A stretch of DNA of 64,000 bases from an uncultured Saccharospirillaceae bacterium (GTDB taxonomy: Bacteria; Pseudomonadota; Gammaproteobacteria; Pseudomonadales; Oceanobacteraceae). Under the pieces are notes generated by a model. The model saw only the letters and a list, made by a program, of their open reading frames with translations. It searched no databases and had not been told where the DNA came from. Positions 15,750-24,417 of the stretch are shown piece after piece. The position numbers were made by a program, and so were the translations under genes. How positions within the stretch are numbered: the stretch's first letter is position 1; each line of letters opens with the position of its first letter. The stretch covers positions 186,001 through 250,000 of the forward strand of contig CANNFT010000005.1 of the NCBI GenBank assembly GCA_947503895.1, given 5' to 3'.

Positions 15750-17093
15750 TTATTGATAAGAAGACAACAAACGCGCCAATACAGAAAGGCCATGTTGAAA
15801 ATGTTGCTCATCTACAATCGACATCAGTGATACACGAATGTGTTGATGAGACGAGGGTGAAATTTTATGACTGGTACTGAAGTAATTTCCACTACTGACC
15901 AATACTTTTTCCTGCTGCGCGCGTTTCGTAAAACGATCGGCCGACAGATGAGCGGGTAGAGTTATCCACAATTGAAAACTGGTCGGCTGAGCAGTCAATG
16001 TGGTTTTCGCTAAAATTTCCTTGGCGAGCTTGTGGCGGCGACGTGCAATTTCACGCTGCGTATTGGCCATATCGAATCCCATGCCGGAAGAAATCAGCTG
16101 ATGCGCAAATTCAAATACGATAGGTGACGGCAACCATATGGAAGATCGGATAAAGCGTTCTACTTGTCCCACGAGATGATTGGGTACCTTTAAATACCCA
16201 CAGCGCATACCGGGACTGATGGCCTTCGACAGACTGCTTAAATAAAAACTCTTTTCAGGCAGATAATTCGTAATGGGGGCCAGCTTTTCGTCATTTAAAA
16301 AACTGTAAATATCATCTTCAATCAGGTAAGCGTCGTACTGTTGCACCACGGCTGCAATCTGTTGTCTTCGTTGAGCGGACATCGTCGCACCGGTTGGGTT
16401 TTGGTGTGACGGTATGACAATAATGAGAGCGGGGTGCCATTCATGGCAAACCTCTGCTAATGCATCGGGGATAACGCCCTCTTCGTCGAGCGATACGGGT
16501 ACAGCGGTCCGTCCTAGGTCTTGAATGATGGACAATATGCCGGGGTAGGTGAACGCTTCGACAGCAATATGATCCCCAGGCTGACTGAATAACTGTACCA
16601 ACATGGACAGCGCATGTTGCGCGCCATTGGTTAATAAAACGTTGTCTGCATGAACCTGCTCTAAACCAAATTCAGACATCCAAACCGCGCCTGCTTGGCG
16701 ATGCTCTGCTAAACCTGAATGGTCCAAATAACCAAAAATGTCAGCATGACGTAAAGGTTGGTAGCTGTTTTGCAGCTGCTGGTGCAAAGCGTCTAAATGC
16801 TCGGCATAGCAGGGTTGTAGAATGGAGAAATTTAACGCGTCTTGTTCTCGTTCTGTTTGTATGACTTGGCTTAGATGTGAGCGCGCACTGACAAAGCTGC
16901 CTCGTCCCACATGGGATTCAATTTTTCCTTGGTCTGCCAACACTTTATAAGCTTTTGCAATGGTCACCGGAGTGGTGAGGTTCTGCTCCGCCAATACTCG
17001 ATGCGCAGGCAGTTTTTCACCCTCTGCATATTGGCCAGACTCAATTTGAGCCGCGATCTTGTCAGCAATTTGTTGAAACTTAGCGCGACTCAT
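15750..17093 (-). CDS. MocR/PdxR-type regulator (GntR HTH plus aminotransferase fold)
   Basis: The 447-aa protein has a GntR winged helix at residues 1-70 (EKLPAHRVLAEQ, then VGRGSFV) and a fold-I aminotransferase-like domain from about 90. PLP-binding residues are visible: Lys290 in SSLSKAISPG, Asp260/261 in IEDDIYS, and the NPTG motif at 232-235. Such proteins sense PLP or an amino-acid adduct and act as transcription factors. It is divergent from a 3-hydroxyisobutyrate-dehydrogenase-like gene with a perfect palindrome between them, so that gene is a likely target. Confidence 0.92.
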   Translation of the reverse strand: MSRAKFQQIADKIAAQIESGQYAEGEKLPAHRVLAEQNLTTPVTIAKAYKVLADQGKIESHVGRGSFVSARSHLSQVIQTEREQDALNFSILQPCYAEHLDALHQQLQNSYQPLRHADIFGYLDHSGLAEHRQAGAVWMSEFGLEQVHADNVLLTNGAQHALSMLVQLFSQPGDHIAVEAFTYPGILSIIQDLGRTAVPVSLDEEGVIPDALAEVCHEWHPALIIVIPSHQNPTGATMSAQRRQQIAAVVQQYDAYLIEDDIYSFLNDEKLAPITNYLPEKSFYLSSLSKAISPGMRCGYLKVPNHLVGQVERFIRSSIWLPSPIVFEFAHQLISSGMGFDMANTQREIARRRHKLAKEILAKTTLTAQPTSFQLWITLPAHLSADRFTKRAQQEKVLVSSGNYFSTSHKISPSSHQHIRVSLMSIVDEQHFQHGLSVLARLLSSYQ

Positions 17094-17186
17094 ACGTTAC
17101 TTCCGACAGCACATGATCAAACACTGGTTGAATCCATCTTTATAGCTGCATATTAGAGCACCATTGACTGCGCATTCAATTTTAAT

Positions 17187-17202
17187 ATTGACATATGTCA
17201 AT
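17187..17202. promoter_or_regulatory. 16-bp perfect palindrome over a -35 element, candidate MocR operator
   Basis: ATTGACATATGTCAAT is a perfect palindrome in the divergent MocR / dehydrogenase intergenic region. Its TTGACA (17188-17193) can serve as a -35 box for the plus-strand gene, with TAGGCT 17 bp downstream as a weak -10, so a bound regulator would directly affect RNA polymerase. Confidence 0.5.
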
Positions 17203-17254
17203 GTGGCACCTAGGCTAAATTCTCGAAAAAGGGAAAATGGCAGAGGCAAATGAC

Positions 17255-18136
17255 ATGAGCATTAAGAATGTTGCGTTTATTGGACTGGGTGTCATGGGTT
17301 ACCCAATGGCTGGGCACCTTGTCAAAGCGGGTTATCAGGTGACGGTGTATAACCGCACTCAAAGCAAAGCACAGCAGTGGTGTGAGCAATTTGGTGGTCA
17401 GTGCGCCCAAACACCAAGAGAGGCATCGCAGCACGCGCAAGTGGTGTTCGTGTGTGTGGGCAATGACGAAGATGTCCGCAGTGTGGTGTTAGGCCAAGAC
17501 GGAATTTTGCAGGGCGCACCGGATCAATGCATCATCGTCGATCATACGACCACATCTGCTCAATTGGCGATTGCGTTATCAGCAGAGGTCAAACCGCGCA
17601 ACATTCAATTTGTGGATGCGCCGGTATCCGGTGGGCAGGCGGGTGCCGAGAACGGCGCCTTAACCGTTATGTGTGGTGGGGACCCAGCGGCCTTTCAAAG
17701 GGTGCAGCCAGTCATGAATGCCTACTCCAAACACATGCAGTTAATGGGAGCAGTGGGTCAAGGACAGCGTTGTAAAATGGTGAATCAGATATGTATTACT
17801 GGCGTTCTGCAAGGGCTCAGTGAGGCGTTATTGTTAGCACAAGCCAGTGGGTTGGATATTCCACAGGTTGTGCAGACTCTTCAGCATGGGGCCGCAGGCT
17901 CCTGGCAGATGGAAAATCGAATGACCACCATGGCCAAAGATAAATTTGATTTTGGTTTTGCTATTGATTGGATGCGCAAGGACTTAGGCATCTGTAAAGA
18001 GGAAGCTGCACGACACGGTTTGCATCTTCAAGGGGTGGAATCAGCCGATGCCCATTACGCGTCATTGCAGCAAGATGGTTATGCTCGAATGGACACCTCT
18101 GCCATTGTTAAATCCATTCAAAGAGCCTCAAGCTAA
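17255..18136 (+). CDS. 3-hydroxyisobutyrate dehydrogenase-like beta-hydroxyacid dehydrogenase
   Basis: This NAD(P)-dependent beta-hydroxyacid dehydrogenase (MmsB/GarR/GlxR group) has the Rossmann motif GLGVMGYPMA near residue 10, the substrate-binding block DAPVSGGQAGAENGALTVMCGG and the catalytic-lysine region GQGQRCKMVNQI (K-x3-N). The C-terminal part, KDLGICKEEAARHG, is as expected. ATG 17255 has AGAGG 8 nt upstream; ATG 17237 would add six residues but has only a 3-nt spacer. It stands alone, divergent from the MocR regulator. The exact substrate is uncertain. Confidence 0.9.
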   Translation: MSIKNVAFIGLGVMGYPMAGHLVKAGYQVTVYNRTQSKAQQWCEQFGGQCAQTPREASQHAQVVFVCVGNDEDVRSVVLGQDGILQGAPDQCIIVDHTTTSAQLAIALSAEVKPRNIQFVDAPVSGGQAGAENGALTVMCGGDPAAFQRVQPVMNAYSKHMQLMGAVGQGQRCKMVNQICITGVLQGLSEALLLAQASGLDIPQVVQTLQHGAAGSWQMENRMTTMAKDKFDFGFAIDWMRKDLGICKEEAARHGLHLQGVESADAHYASLQQDGYARMDTSAIVKSIQRASS

Positions 18137-18257
18137 CTTGACGGAATGCTCATCTGTGTTTTGAGACGTATCTAAATCGTGTGGTTCGTTTCAGGTCATG
18201 TCGAGTGAAACAATATTACGGACGCTTTCAAACGTATTGGTAAACCAGCCAGCTTAA

Positions 18258-18294
18258 AAAAAAGCAGCTCAGATACGATCTAAGCTGCTTTTTA
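18258..18294 (+). terminator. intrinsic terminator
   Basis: The stem AAAGCAGCTCAGAT / ATCTAAGCTGCTTT (one G-T pair, 3-nt loop) ends in a T run, downstream of the dehydrogenase gene. Confidence 0.75.
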
Positions 18295-18392
18295 TGATTC
18301 CTGTCTTCAACAAGGAACTGTCCGGATTTGCACGAGCACTCATGCAAGGAAATGAAACCTCATAACCTTATCCTAGCTTGGCTATTCGCTCA

Positions 18393-19136
18393 TTATTGAT
18401 AGCGCTCGGTGAATTCAGCAATTTTGCCGTCGGCTCGCATTTGGTCTAATGTCGCTTGTAATTTATCCACGACTTGCGAGGGCACATCCAAATTGAGCGC
18501 TAAGTACATTTCTGCGCTTCGTACTTTAAAAGCAGTACGCATGCCAGTGTGGCCTTCTAATTCAGCAATATAACGCCCAGTAATGTCGCCCGATACCCAA
18601 ACATCAATTTTACCTTCAGCCAATTTCTTTGGATTGGCATTGTCTTTTAACGACTCTTCTATAGCGATCCCTTGAGTTTTTAAATAGTCCGCAATCGCAC
18701 TGCCTTTGTAGCCACCCACTTTATATTTTTTAAGGTCAGACATCGAATTAATGCGAATATTGCTGCCGGAGCGAACGAATGCAACATAGTCGTTATTGAC
18801 CAATGGTCCGACCCACTGAAATAGCTTTTCGCGGGCTTCTGTGCGCGTGGTCGAAAATATCCCATAATTAGGTTTTCTTAATGTAAGGTCGTAAATACGC
18901 TTCCATGGGAAACGAAGCGTCATGCTGTAATCAATACCGCTGCGCTTCATCATTTCGCGCACGATGTCAGTACTGATGCCATCTATGCCACTTTCGCGGC
19001 TGAAATTCTTATCTTCGATGCTCATGTTAAAGGGTGGATAGTTCTCGGTGAGTAACATGAGTTTAAATTCTCTTGCATGTGCCTGATGGCTACACAGAAG
19101 AATGAGTAAGAAATTGATCAGTAGAATTCGGGCCAT
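18393..19136 (-). CDS. periplasmic amino-acid-type solute-binding protein (SBP_bac_3), paralogue A
   Basis: The 247-aa protein has a signal peptide (to about residue 21, AHA) and a family-3 periplasmic binding fold: the early LLTENYPPFNMS strand, then DGISTDIVREMMKRSGI, and YKVGGYKGSAIADYL in the second lobe. No ABC permease or ATPase is nearby, so it may be an orphan binding protein. A close paralogue lies about 700 bp upstream; the two share most residues, including an identical NYPPFNMSIEDKNFSRESGI segment. Confidence 0.88.
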   Translation of the reverse strand: MARILLINFLLILLCSHQAHAREFKLMLLTENYPPFNMSIEDKNFSRESGIDGISTDIVREMMKRSGIDYSMTLRFPWKRIYDLTLRKPNYGIFSTTRTEAREKLFQWVGPLVNNDYVAFVRSGSNIRINSMSDLKKYKVGGYKGSAIADYLKTQGIAIEESLKDNANPKKLAEGKIDVWVSGDITGRYIAELEGHTGMRTAFKVRSAEMYLALNLDVPSQVVDKLQATLDQMRADGKIAEFTERYQ

Positions 19137-19757
19137 GATGTGCTCTTTTTTTAGTTTTTTAATGGGTTACTAGTCTGTCATTATAATAGTTAACTTTTAA
19201 TGCTAGACCTGAGGTCGAGCGTTATATTAACTCTGTCCCCATCCCTGAAGTCATCTACCGAGTGGCAGTCAAGCTTAATTAAGGTGTTGCTTCAATCTCT
19301 TGCAAAAGCAAGACGATTTATTGAATCAATTTGGCGTACTGACGTGCTGTTATGAGATCTAACTCTTTTGTAAAAACTACTGAATACGGTCAATAGAGTC
19401 AAGGAAAGCTAAATTTAGCGACGCCTAGGTATTCTTAATGCGAAAAAATGAAATAAAATTCACTTTTGATTGTAAAGCCGCACCTTCTTTAGTTACCCGT
19501 ATATTGCGACAATTTAAGCCAAATTAAAATGACTAGAAGGCCTTAGTCTACTTAATTTTTAGGCTGATAATTAAATCTGACTGCAGATGAGACAAACTAC
19601 GAAATAAATATGGTTTTTGCGTATTAAAGTAACTTTTTTAATACTTTTTAGTCACGCTCATTTCGTTGATTCGATCGGACAGTCGTCATCACGGATTCAC
19701 CTGGGTGTGACTATTTGAATAATGAATATTCATTCATACGCTTAACTGGATTTGACG
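19137..19757. other. intergenic region without a recognised gene
   Basis: About 620 bp between the two solute-binding paralogues. It is AT-rich, no ORF with coding character was seen, and no clear RNA element was recognised. It must contain the promoter of paralogue A on the minus strand. Confidence 0.5.
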
Positions 19758-19817
19758 ACCCAACGATCACGAGGCTCATTGACTGAAACAGGCATCAGTC
19801 GTTCGCTGTCGTTGGGT
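19758..19817 (-). repeat. nested hairpins downstream of paralogue B
   Basis: An outer inverted repeat ACCCAACGA (19758-19766) / TCGTTGGGT (19809-19817) encloses an inner one, GACTGA (19781-19786) / TCAGTC (19795-19800). There is no T run, so it may be a 3' stability structure rather than a terminator. Confidence 0.35.
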
Positions 19818-19832
19818 GACCCAGTTCGACCT

Positions 19833-20579
19833 CTATTGGTATCGTTGGGTTAATTGGGTGACAACGCCGTCAGATCGCATGGAATCCAATGTACCCTGAA
19901 GTCTATTAACAATCTCTTTTGGCACGCCTAAATTCAACGCAATGTATAAATCCGTATTTCTCATATCAAAGGCCGTTTTAAGACCGCTAATCCCTTCTAA
20001 ATCAGCAATATAACGACCGGTTAATTCGCCTGTGGCCCAAGCGTCAATTCGTCCTGATTGAAGTTTTTTGGGGTTCGCGTTGTCTTTATGAGATTCAATC
20101 ACTTCAATGCCATTGGCTTTTAAATGTTGCGCAATCGCATCTCCCTTATAGCCACCGACTTTGTATTTTTTTAAATCTTCAATACTGTTGATGACGATGT
20201 CACTGTCCGATTTAACGAAGATCACCCAATTATTACTGACCAGCGGCCCCACCCATTGGAACAATGGTTTTCTTTCTTCGGTTAACGTTGTGGAGAAAAT
20301 ACCGTAGTTTGGTTTTTTTAAGGTTAAGTCGTAAATTCGCTTCCAAGGAAAACGCAGGGTCATGGTGTAATCAATGTTACTGCGTTTCATTAGCTCGCGA
20401 ACAATATCCGTGGCGATGCCATCTATGCCGGATTCCCGACTAAAGTTTTTATCCTCAATGCTCATGTTGAATGGCGGATAATTTTCGGTTTGTAACATTA
20501 AACGATAGGCTTGACTCAGACTCGTTGAGCTAAAAGTCAGCAGTGAAATGAATGCTAAACAGGTGGACCAGTATTTCAT
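19833..20579 (-). CDS. periplasmic amino-acid-type solute-binding protein (SBP_bac_3), paralogue B
   Basis: The 248-aa paralogue of the preceding gene has its own signal peptide (to about residue 23, SLSQA) and the same family-3 fold. Blocks such as LRFPWKRIYDLTL, PNYGIFSTT, KYKVGGYKG and DNANPKKL are shared. The signal peptides and the loop after GPLV differ (NNDYVAFVRSGSN against SNNWVIFVKSDSD), which fits a duplication followed by divergence in ligand preference. A separate 3' hairpin and an intergenic gap suggest independent expression of the two copies. Confidence 0.88.
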   Translation of the reverse strand: MKYWSTCLAFISLLTFSSTSLSQAYRLMLQTENYPPFNMSIEDKNFSRESGIDGIATDIVRELMKRSNIDYTMTLRFPWKRIYDLTLKKPNYGIFSTTLTEERKPLFQWVGPLVSNNWVIFVKSDSDIVINSIEDLKKYKVGGYKGDAIAQHLKANGIEVIESHKDNANPKKLQSGRIDAWATGELTGRYIADLEGISGLKTAFDMRNTDLYIALNLGVPKEIVNRLQGTLDSMRSDGVVTQLTQRYQ

Positions 20580-21101
20580 ATGAACTCCTTTTTATTATTC
20601 TTTCAATGACCGCGACTTTGCAGCCGAGGTGAGCACCGATTCATCCGAGTGTCGCTCAAAGAATAAATTTACTGCCTTTGTGCGTAATTTAACGCCACGA
20701 AAGGATTTGCTACTTCCATTCTTATCAAGCATGACACCTGATTAGACAAAGCAAGATTGCAGCAATTTTTGTACACTCGACGAAGAAAAACCACGATTTC
20801 ACCTTGAATCGCTTTTGTTTTTCCGAAATTCACACTTACGCCTTTATACCTTGAGCGTCTACTGTTTGTTAGGAATGAATAGTTATGTCAAAAATATTGT
20901 TTTAGAACAAGACTGGGGAACCACCATGAACAAAGGGTTAGCAAGGATAATGACACTGTAAATATAGGAGTGGATGTGAGAAAGGGAGAAAGAGAATCAT
21001 GCTGAGGGTGTCGTCATTTCCGACTGCTGAGTGGTTAGACTGACCGACGTTTTGTCCTTCATCGGTACCAGATAAAAACAGCAGGGTTAGACATATTGAT
21101 T
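20580..21101. other. intergenic region without a recognised gene
   Basis: About 520 bp between the solute-binding gene and the 3' end of hslU. A 62-codon open frame on the minus strand (20938-21126) has no ribosome binding site and unconvincing composition. I see nothing else. Confidence 0.5.
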
Positions 21102-21132
21102 CACTGAATGCACCCGTTGGGCGCATTCAGTG
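21102..21132 (-). terminator. hairpin downstream of hslU
   Basis: CACTGAATGC (21102-21111) pairs with GCATTCAGTG (21123-21132), with CCC/GGG inside extending the stem. A strong T run is lacking, so termination is probable but not certain. Confidence 0.5.
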
Positions 21133-21173
21133 GTAGACAATGACCGTTTATGGATGCCTATCGGTTACAAGTG

Positions 21174-22532
21174 TTACAGGATGAAGCGACTTAAATCTTC
21201 ATCTTGTGCAATGTCACCGAGGTGTTCATCCACAAATGTGGCATCAATTTTTAGCGGTTTTTCTGAATATTGCAGGGCTAAACTCTCGGCATCATAGCTT
21301 ACTTTTTCCAGTAACCTTTCCATCATGGTGTGCAATCGGCGCGCACCAATATTTTCAGTGGTCTCATTCACTTTAAAAGCCGTCTGAGCCAATTTATCGA
21401 TGCCACATTCTGAGAATTCGACATTTAAGCCTTCTGTCGACAATAGGGCTTTGTATTGTTCCGTCAGTGATGCATCAGGTTCCGTTAGGATGCGCTTAAA
21501 GTCATCAGGCGATAGTGCTTCCAATTCTACTCGAATAGGCAGTCGACCTTGCAGCTCTGGAATTAAGTCAGACGGTTTGGCAAGGTGGAAGGCACCAGAA
21601 GCAATAAATAGAATATGGTCAGTTTTGATCATGCCGTATTTCGTGCTCACGGTGCAGCCTTCGATCAAGGGCAGAAGGTCACGCTGTACACCTTCTCGGC
21701 TTACATCACCGCCACCACCACTTTCCTGACGCTTGGCAACCTTATCAATTTCATCTAAGAATACGATGCCGTTCTGCTCAACCAGATCGACTGCGCGGGC
21801 TTTAAGGTCGTCAATATTAAGCAGATTACTGGCTTCCTCGTCCTGAGCGCTCTTTAAGGCATCTTTGACTTTTAATTTACGCTTGGTGGTTTTACCACTG
21901 CCCATACTGCTGAACATGTTTTGAATTTGGCTGGTCATATCTTCCATGCCCGGCGGTGCCATGATCTCAACGCCTACCTGCGGTTGAGCCAAATTCAATT
22001 CCACTTCTTTATCGTCTAAATCACCGTTGCGCAATTTTTTACGGAATACTGTGCGCGTCGACGTTTCTTCTCGATTGGGCTCGTTCTCAAATCCACCGCG
22101 AGCGGGTGGCAGCAGAGCATCGAGAATGCGCTCTTCTGCTGCTTCTCTGGCACGCTCCGCTACGGCTTCCATCTCTTGTTCACGCAGCAGTTTAAAGCCT
22201 GTTTCTACAAGGTCGCGGACAATGGTTTCTACGTCACGGCCGACGTATCCCACTTCGGTGAACTTGGTGGCTTCAACTTTAATGAATGGCGCATTGGATA
22301 ATTTTGCCAAACGGCGAGCAATTTCGGTTTTACCCACGCCGGTGGGGCCAATCATTAAAATATTCTTCGGCGTAATCTCATCACGCATTTCAGCCGGAAG
22401 TTGCATGCGACGCCAGCGGTTACGCAGTGCAATGGCGACAGAACGCTTGGCATTGCTCTGGCCGACGATGTGCTTGTCGAGCTCTTTTACAATTTGAGCC
22501 GGCGTGAGGTTTTGTTGGTTTAATGCAGTCAT
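21174..22532 (-). CDS. hslU: HslU, ATPase subunit of the HslVU protease
   Basis: The AAA+ unfoldase feeds substrates into HslV in the cytoplasm. The 452-aa product has the Walker A motif [16 protein letters not shown], Walker B FLDEIDKV, an acidic I-domain between them, the sensor-2 segment [10 protein letters not shown], and the conserved C-terminal tail LSRFIL that docks into HslV. I use ATG 22532 ([15 protein letters not shown]); an in-frame TTG at 22538 would add two residues. It is the second gene of the hslVU operon, about 56 bp after hslV. Confidence 0.97.
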   Translation of the reverse strand: MTALNQQNLTPAQIVKELDKHIVGQSNAKRSVAIALRNRWRRMQLPAEMRDEITPKNILMIGPTGVGKTEIARRLAKLSNAPFIKVEATKFTEVGYVGRDVETIVRDLVETGFKLLREQEMEAVAERAREAAEERILDALLPPARGGFENEPNREETSTRTVFRKKLRNGDLDDKEVELNLAQPQVGVEIMAPPGMEDMTSQIQNMFSSMGSGKTTKRKLKVKDALKSAQDEEASNLLNIDDLKARAVDLVEQNGIVFLDEIDKVAKRQESGGGGDVSREGVQRDLLPLIEGCTVSTKYGMIKTDHILFIASGAFHLAKPSDLIPELQGRLPIRVELEALSPDDFKRILTEPDASLTEQYKALLSTEGLNVEFSECGIDKLAQTAFKVNETTENIGARRLHTMMERLLEKVSYDAESLALQYSEKPLKIDATFVDEHLGDIAQDEDLSRFIL

Positions 22533-22588
22533 AAGCAACTCAATTGGTATCGTCCTGCCTAATTGAAAGCAGGACGTTAAAATTCTGT

Positions 22589-23116
22589 TTATTGGGTTTT
22601 TAAGGATTCGATGGTTAATTGGTGATTGGTAAACACGCAGATATCTGCTGCAATATTCAACCCTTTTTCCACAATGTCTCGTGCGCCTATATCTGTTTCA
22701 TGGTAGAGCGCTTTGGCCGCTGCTAAGGCGTAATTACCACCAGAACCCACAGCAATGAGTCCATCTTCCGGTTCGAGTACATCGCCATTACCGGTGATGA
22801 TGAGTGAGGCTGTTTTATCGGCAACGGCTAAGATGGCTTCGAGTTTTCGTAATGCTCGATCACTTCGCCACTCTTTTGCCATTTCCACCGCTGCTCGGGT
22901 CAGCTGACCGCTGTGTTTCTGCAAATGGCCTTCAAACTTCTCAAACAATGTGAACGCATCTGCAGTCGCACCTGCAAACCCTGCGATGACCTGTCCATCG
23001 TACAACGTTCGTACTTTTCGGGCGTTGCCTTTCATTACTGTATTGCCAAGGCTTACCTGGCCGTCACCACCCATTACCACTTCATCTTCGCGACGGACTG
23101 AGAGTATCGTTGTCAT
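22589..23116 (-). CDS. hslV: HslV, proteolytic subunit of the HslVU protease
   Basis: The 175-aa N-terminal-threonine peptidase is related to the proteasome beta subunit. After Met removal, Thr2 of MTTILSVRR becomes the nucleophile; the conserved [20 protein letters not shown] and [14 protein letters not shown] blocks are intact. It forms the double hexameric chamber of HslVU. It is first in the operon, with a textbook heat-shock promoter 35 bp upstream. Confidence 0.97.
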   Translation of the reverse strand: MTTILSVRREDEVVMGGDGQVSLGNTVMKGNARKVRTLYDGQVIAGFAGATADAFTLFEKFEGHLQKHSGQLTRAAVEMAKEWRSDRALRKLEAILAVADKTASLIITGNGDVLEPEDGLIAVGSGGNYALAAAKALYHETDIGARDIVEKGLNIAADICVFTNHQLTIESLKTQ

Positions 23117-23150
23117 GTTGGAACATCTTCAATTTGTGCATCAGAAGACG

Positions 23151-23179
23151 ATTATGGGGGTGATTGAATGGGATTCAAG
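23151..23179 (-). promoter_or_regulatory. sigma-32 heat-shock promoter of hslVU
   Basis: On the minus strand, CTTGAA (23174-23179) is followed after 14 bp by CCCCATAAT (23151-23159), matching the RpoH consensus CTTGAA-N13/14-CCCCATNT. It lies 35 bp upstream of the hslV start. Confidence 0.85.
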
Positions 23180-23377
23180 GCCTGACATTTGAGCTTGCTC
23201 AGGGCATGGTCGCTGGGCGGTAGATGTGAAAACAGCGTGATGAGCCCGATTCCTGCTTAGGGAATTTGAGTAGAATTTCCTCCCTCAAATGTAGGCTGGG
23301 CTTTAGCTCGACCAGTCAGACCAATGGATCACCTCGGTGGCGGTTGATGGCTTGTCTGTTTCATTAGATAGACTGAA

Positions 23378-24049
23378 TTAAAAGGGGCATGGCGATGAGA
23401 TGCACATCTCTTGTCCTGTGATCGGATGTTGAAACGCTAGTTGGTTTGCGTGCAATAACAATCGATTAGCCATTACTTTAGATTCATCTGTGCAATATAA
23501 ATCGCAACCAACAATAGGATGACCAAATTGATAGCTGTGTATGCGTAGCTGATGCGTCCGCCCTGTGTGAGGTGTGAACGTCACCCTTGTTATATGTTCT
23601 GATCGCTCTAACACTTCAAACGCACTTTGAGCTGCTTTGCCGTGCTTGTAGCATATTTTTTGCCTTGGAAATACACCGCGATCAATTGGGAAATCAAGTA
23701 ATCCATTATCTTGCTCAACACTTCCATGTAATACCGCAGTGTAGGTTTTTCGAATACTTCGATGAGAAAATTGTTGATTGAGGTTTTTTACAACGTCCTT
23801 TGACAGCGCTATTAACATAACACCAGATGTACCAAAATCCAGTCGATGTACCATTAGAGCTGTTGGGAATAAGTGCACTAAGCGAAAATGCACGGAGTCT
23901 TTATTTAAAGGATTTTTACCAGATAAACTTAACAGACCGCTCGGCTTATTTATGGCTAAAAGAGCATCGTCTTGGTAAATAATTTCAATGTTTTCATCGC
24001 AGGGTGGTGCAATAAACTCGTCGGTGTTTACGGTATGGTCTGTCACCAT
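23378..24049 (-). CDS. RluA-family pseudouridine synthase
   Basis: The 223-aa protein has the RluA signature HRLDFGTSGV with the catalytic Asp, an upstream NKPSGLLSLSG loop, and the HTGRTHQLRIH motif near the C-terminus. There is no S4 domain. The compact single-domain size resembles RluA itself (23S rRNA position 746 and tRNA position 32 in E. coli), but the exact target cannot be assigned from sequence. It stands alone. Confidence 0.88.
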   Translation of the reverse strand: MVTDHTVNTDEFIAPPCDENIEIIYQDDALLAINKPSGLLSLSGKNPLNKDSVHFRLVHLFPTALMVHRLDFGTSGVMLIALSKDVVKNLNQQFSHRSIRKTYTAVLHGSVEQDNGLLDFPIDRGVFPRQKICYKHGKAAQSAFEVLERSEHITRVTFTPHTGRTHQLRIHSYQFGHPIVGCDLYCTDESKVMANRLLLHANQLAFQHPITGQEMCISSPCPF

Positions 24050-24340
24050 CCTATCCTCTCAGGCTTTGCTTAAGGTTGCATATTAGAATTCATTCATAGA
24101 CGCGTAACCATTAAGAGGCCTATTTGATTAACTGCACCGTGCGCGCAGATTAACCGATTTTGAAGAAATTGGGAAAACCATTGATGAATAAAATAAGAGA
24201 AGCACATTAAAGCCTCAGTGAACGGACCTGTAGCAGACAATCGCCAGAATTGAATTCATTAGGCGGGTTAACCCTTCATGGGTGTGGCTCATGTATTAAT
24301 AAATGAGAGTTTGCTACTCGTCGAATACACTGCAATATGA
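24050..24340. other. intergenic region without a recognised gene
   Basis: About 290 bp holding the promoter region of the pseudouridine synthase (minus strand). No additional ORF or RNA was recognised. Confidence 0.5.
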
Positions 24341-24366
24341 AAAAGGGCCGCAAAGAAGCGGCCCTT
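24339..24366 (-). terminator. intrinsic terminator of the M14 peptidase gene
   Basis: AAGGGCCGC (24343-24351) pairs with GCGGCCCTT (24358-24366). On the minus strand the stem is followed by a T run. Confidence 0.8.
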
Positions 24367-24417
24367 CGTCGAGGAGCATTGTCCTCCATTGTTTAAATGA
24401 AAACGATCATACGGAAA

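Noticed and set aside
22027..22497. 156-codon plus-strand ORF in hslU
   Set aside because: It is antisense to the conserved hslU frame, Ser/Arg-rich and random-looking.
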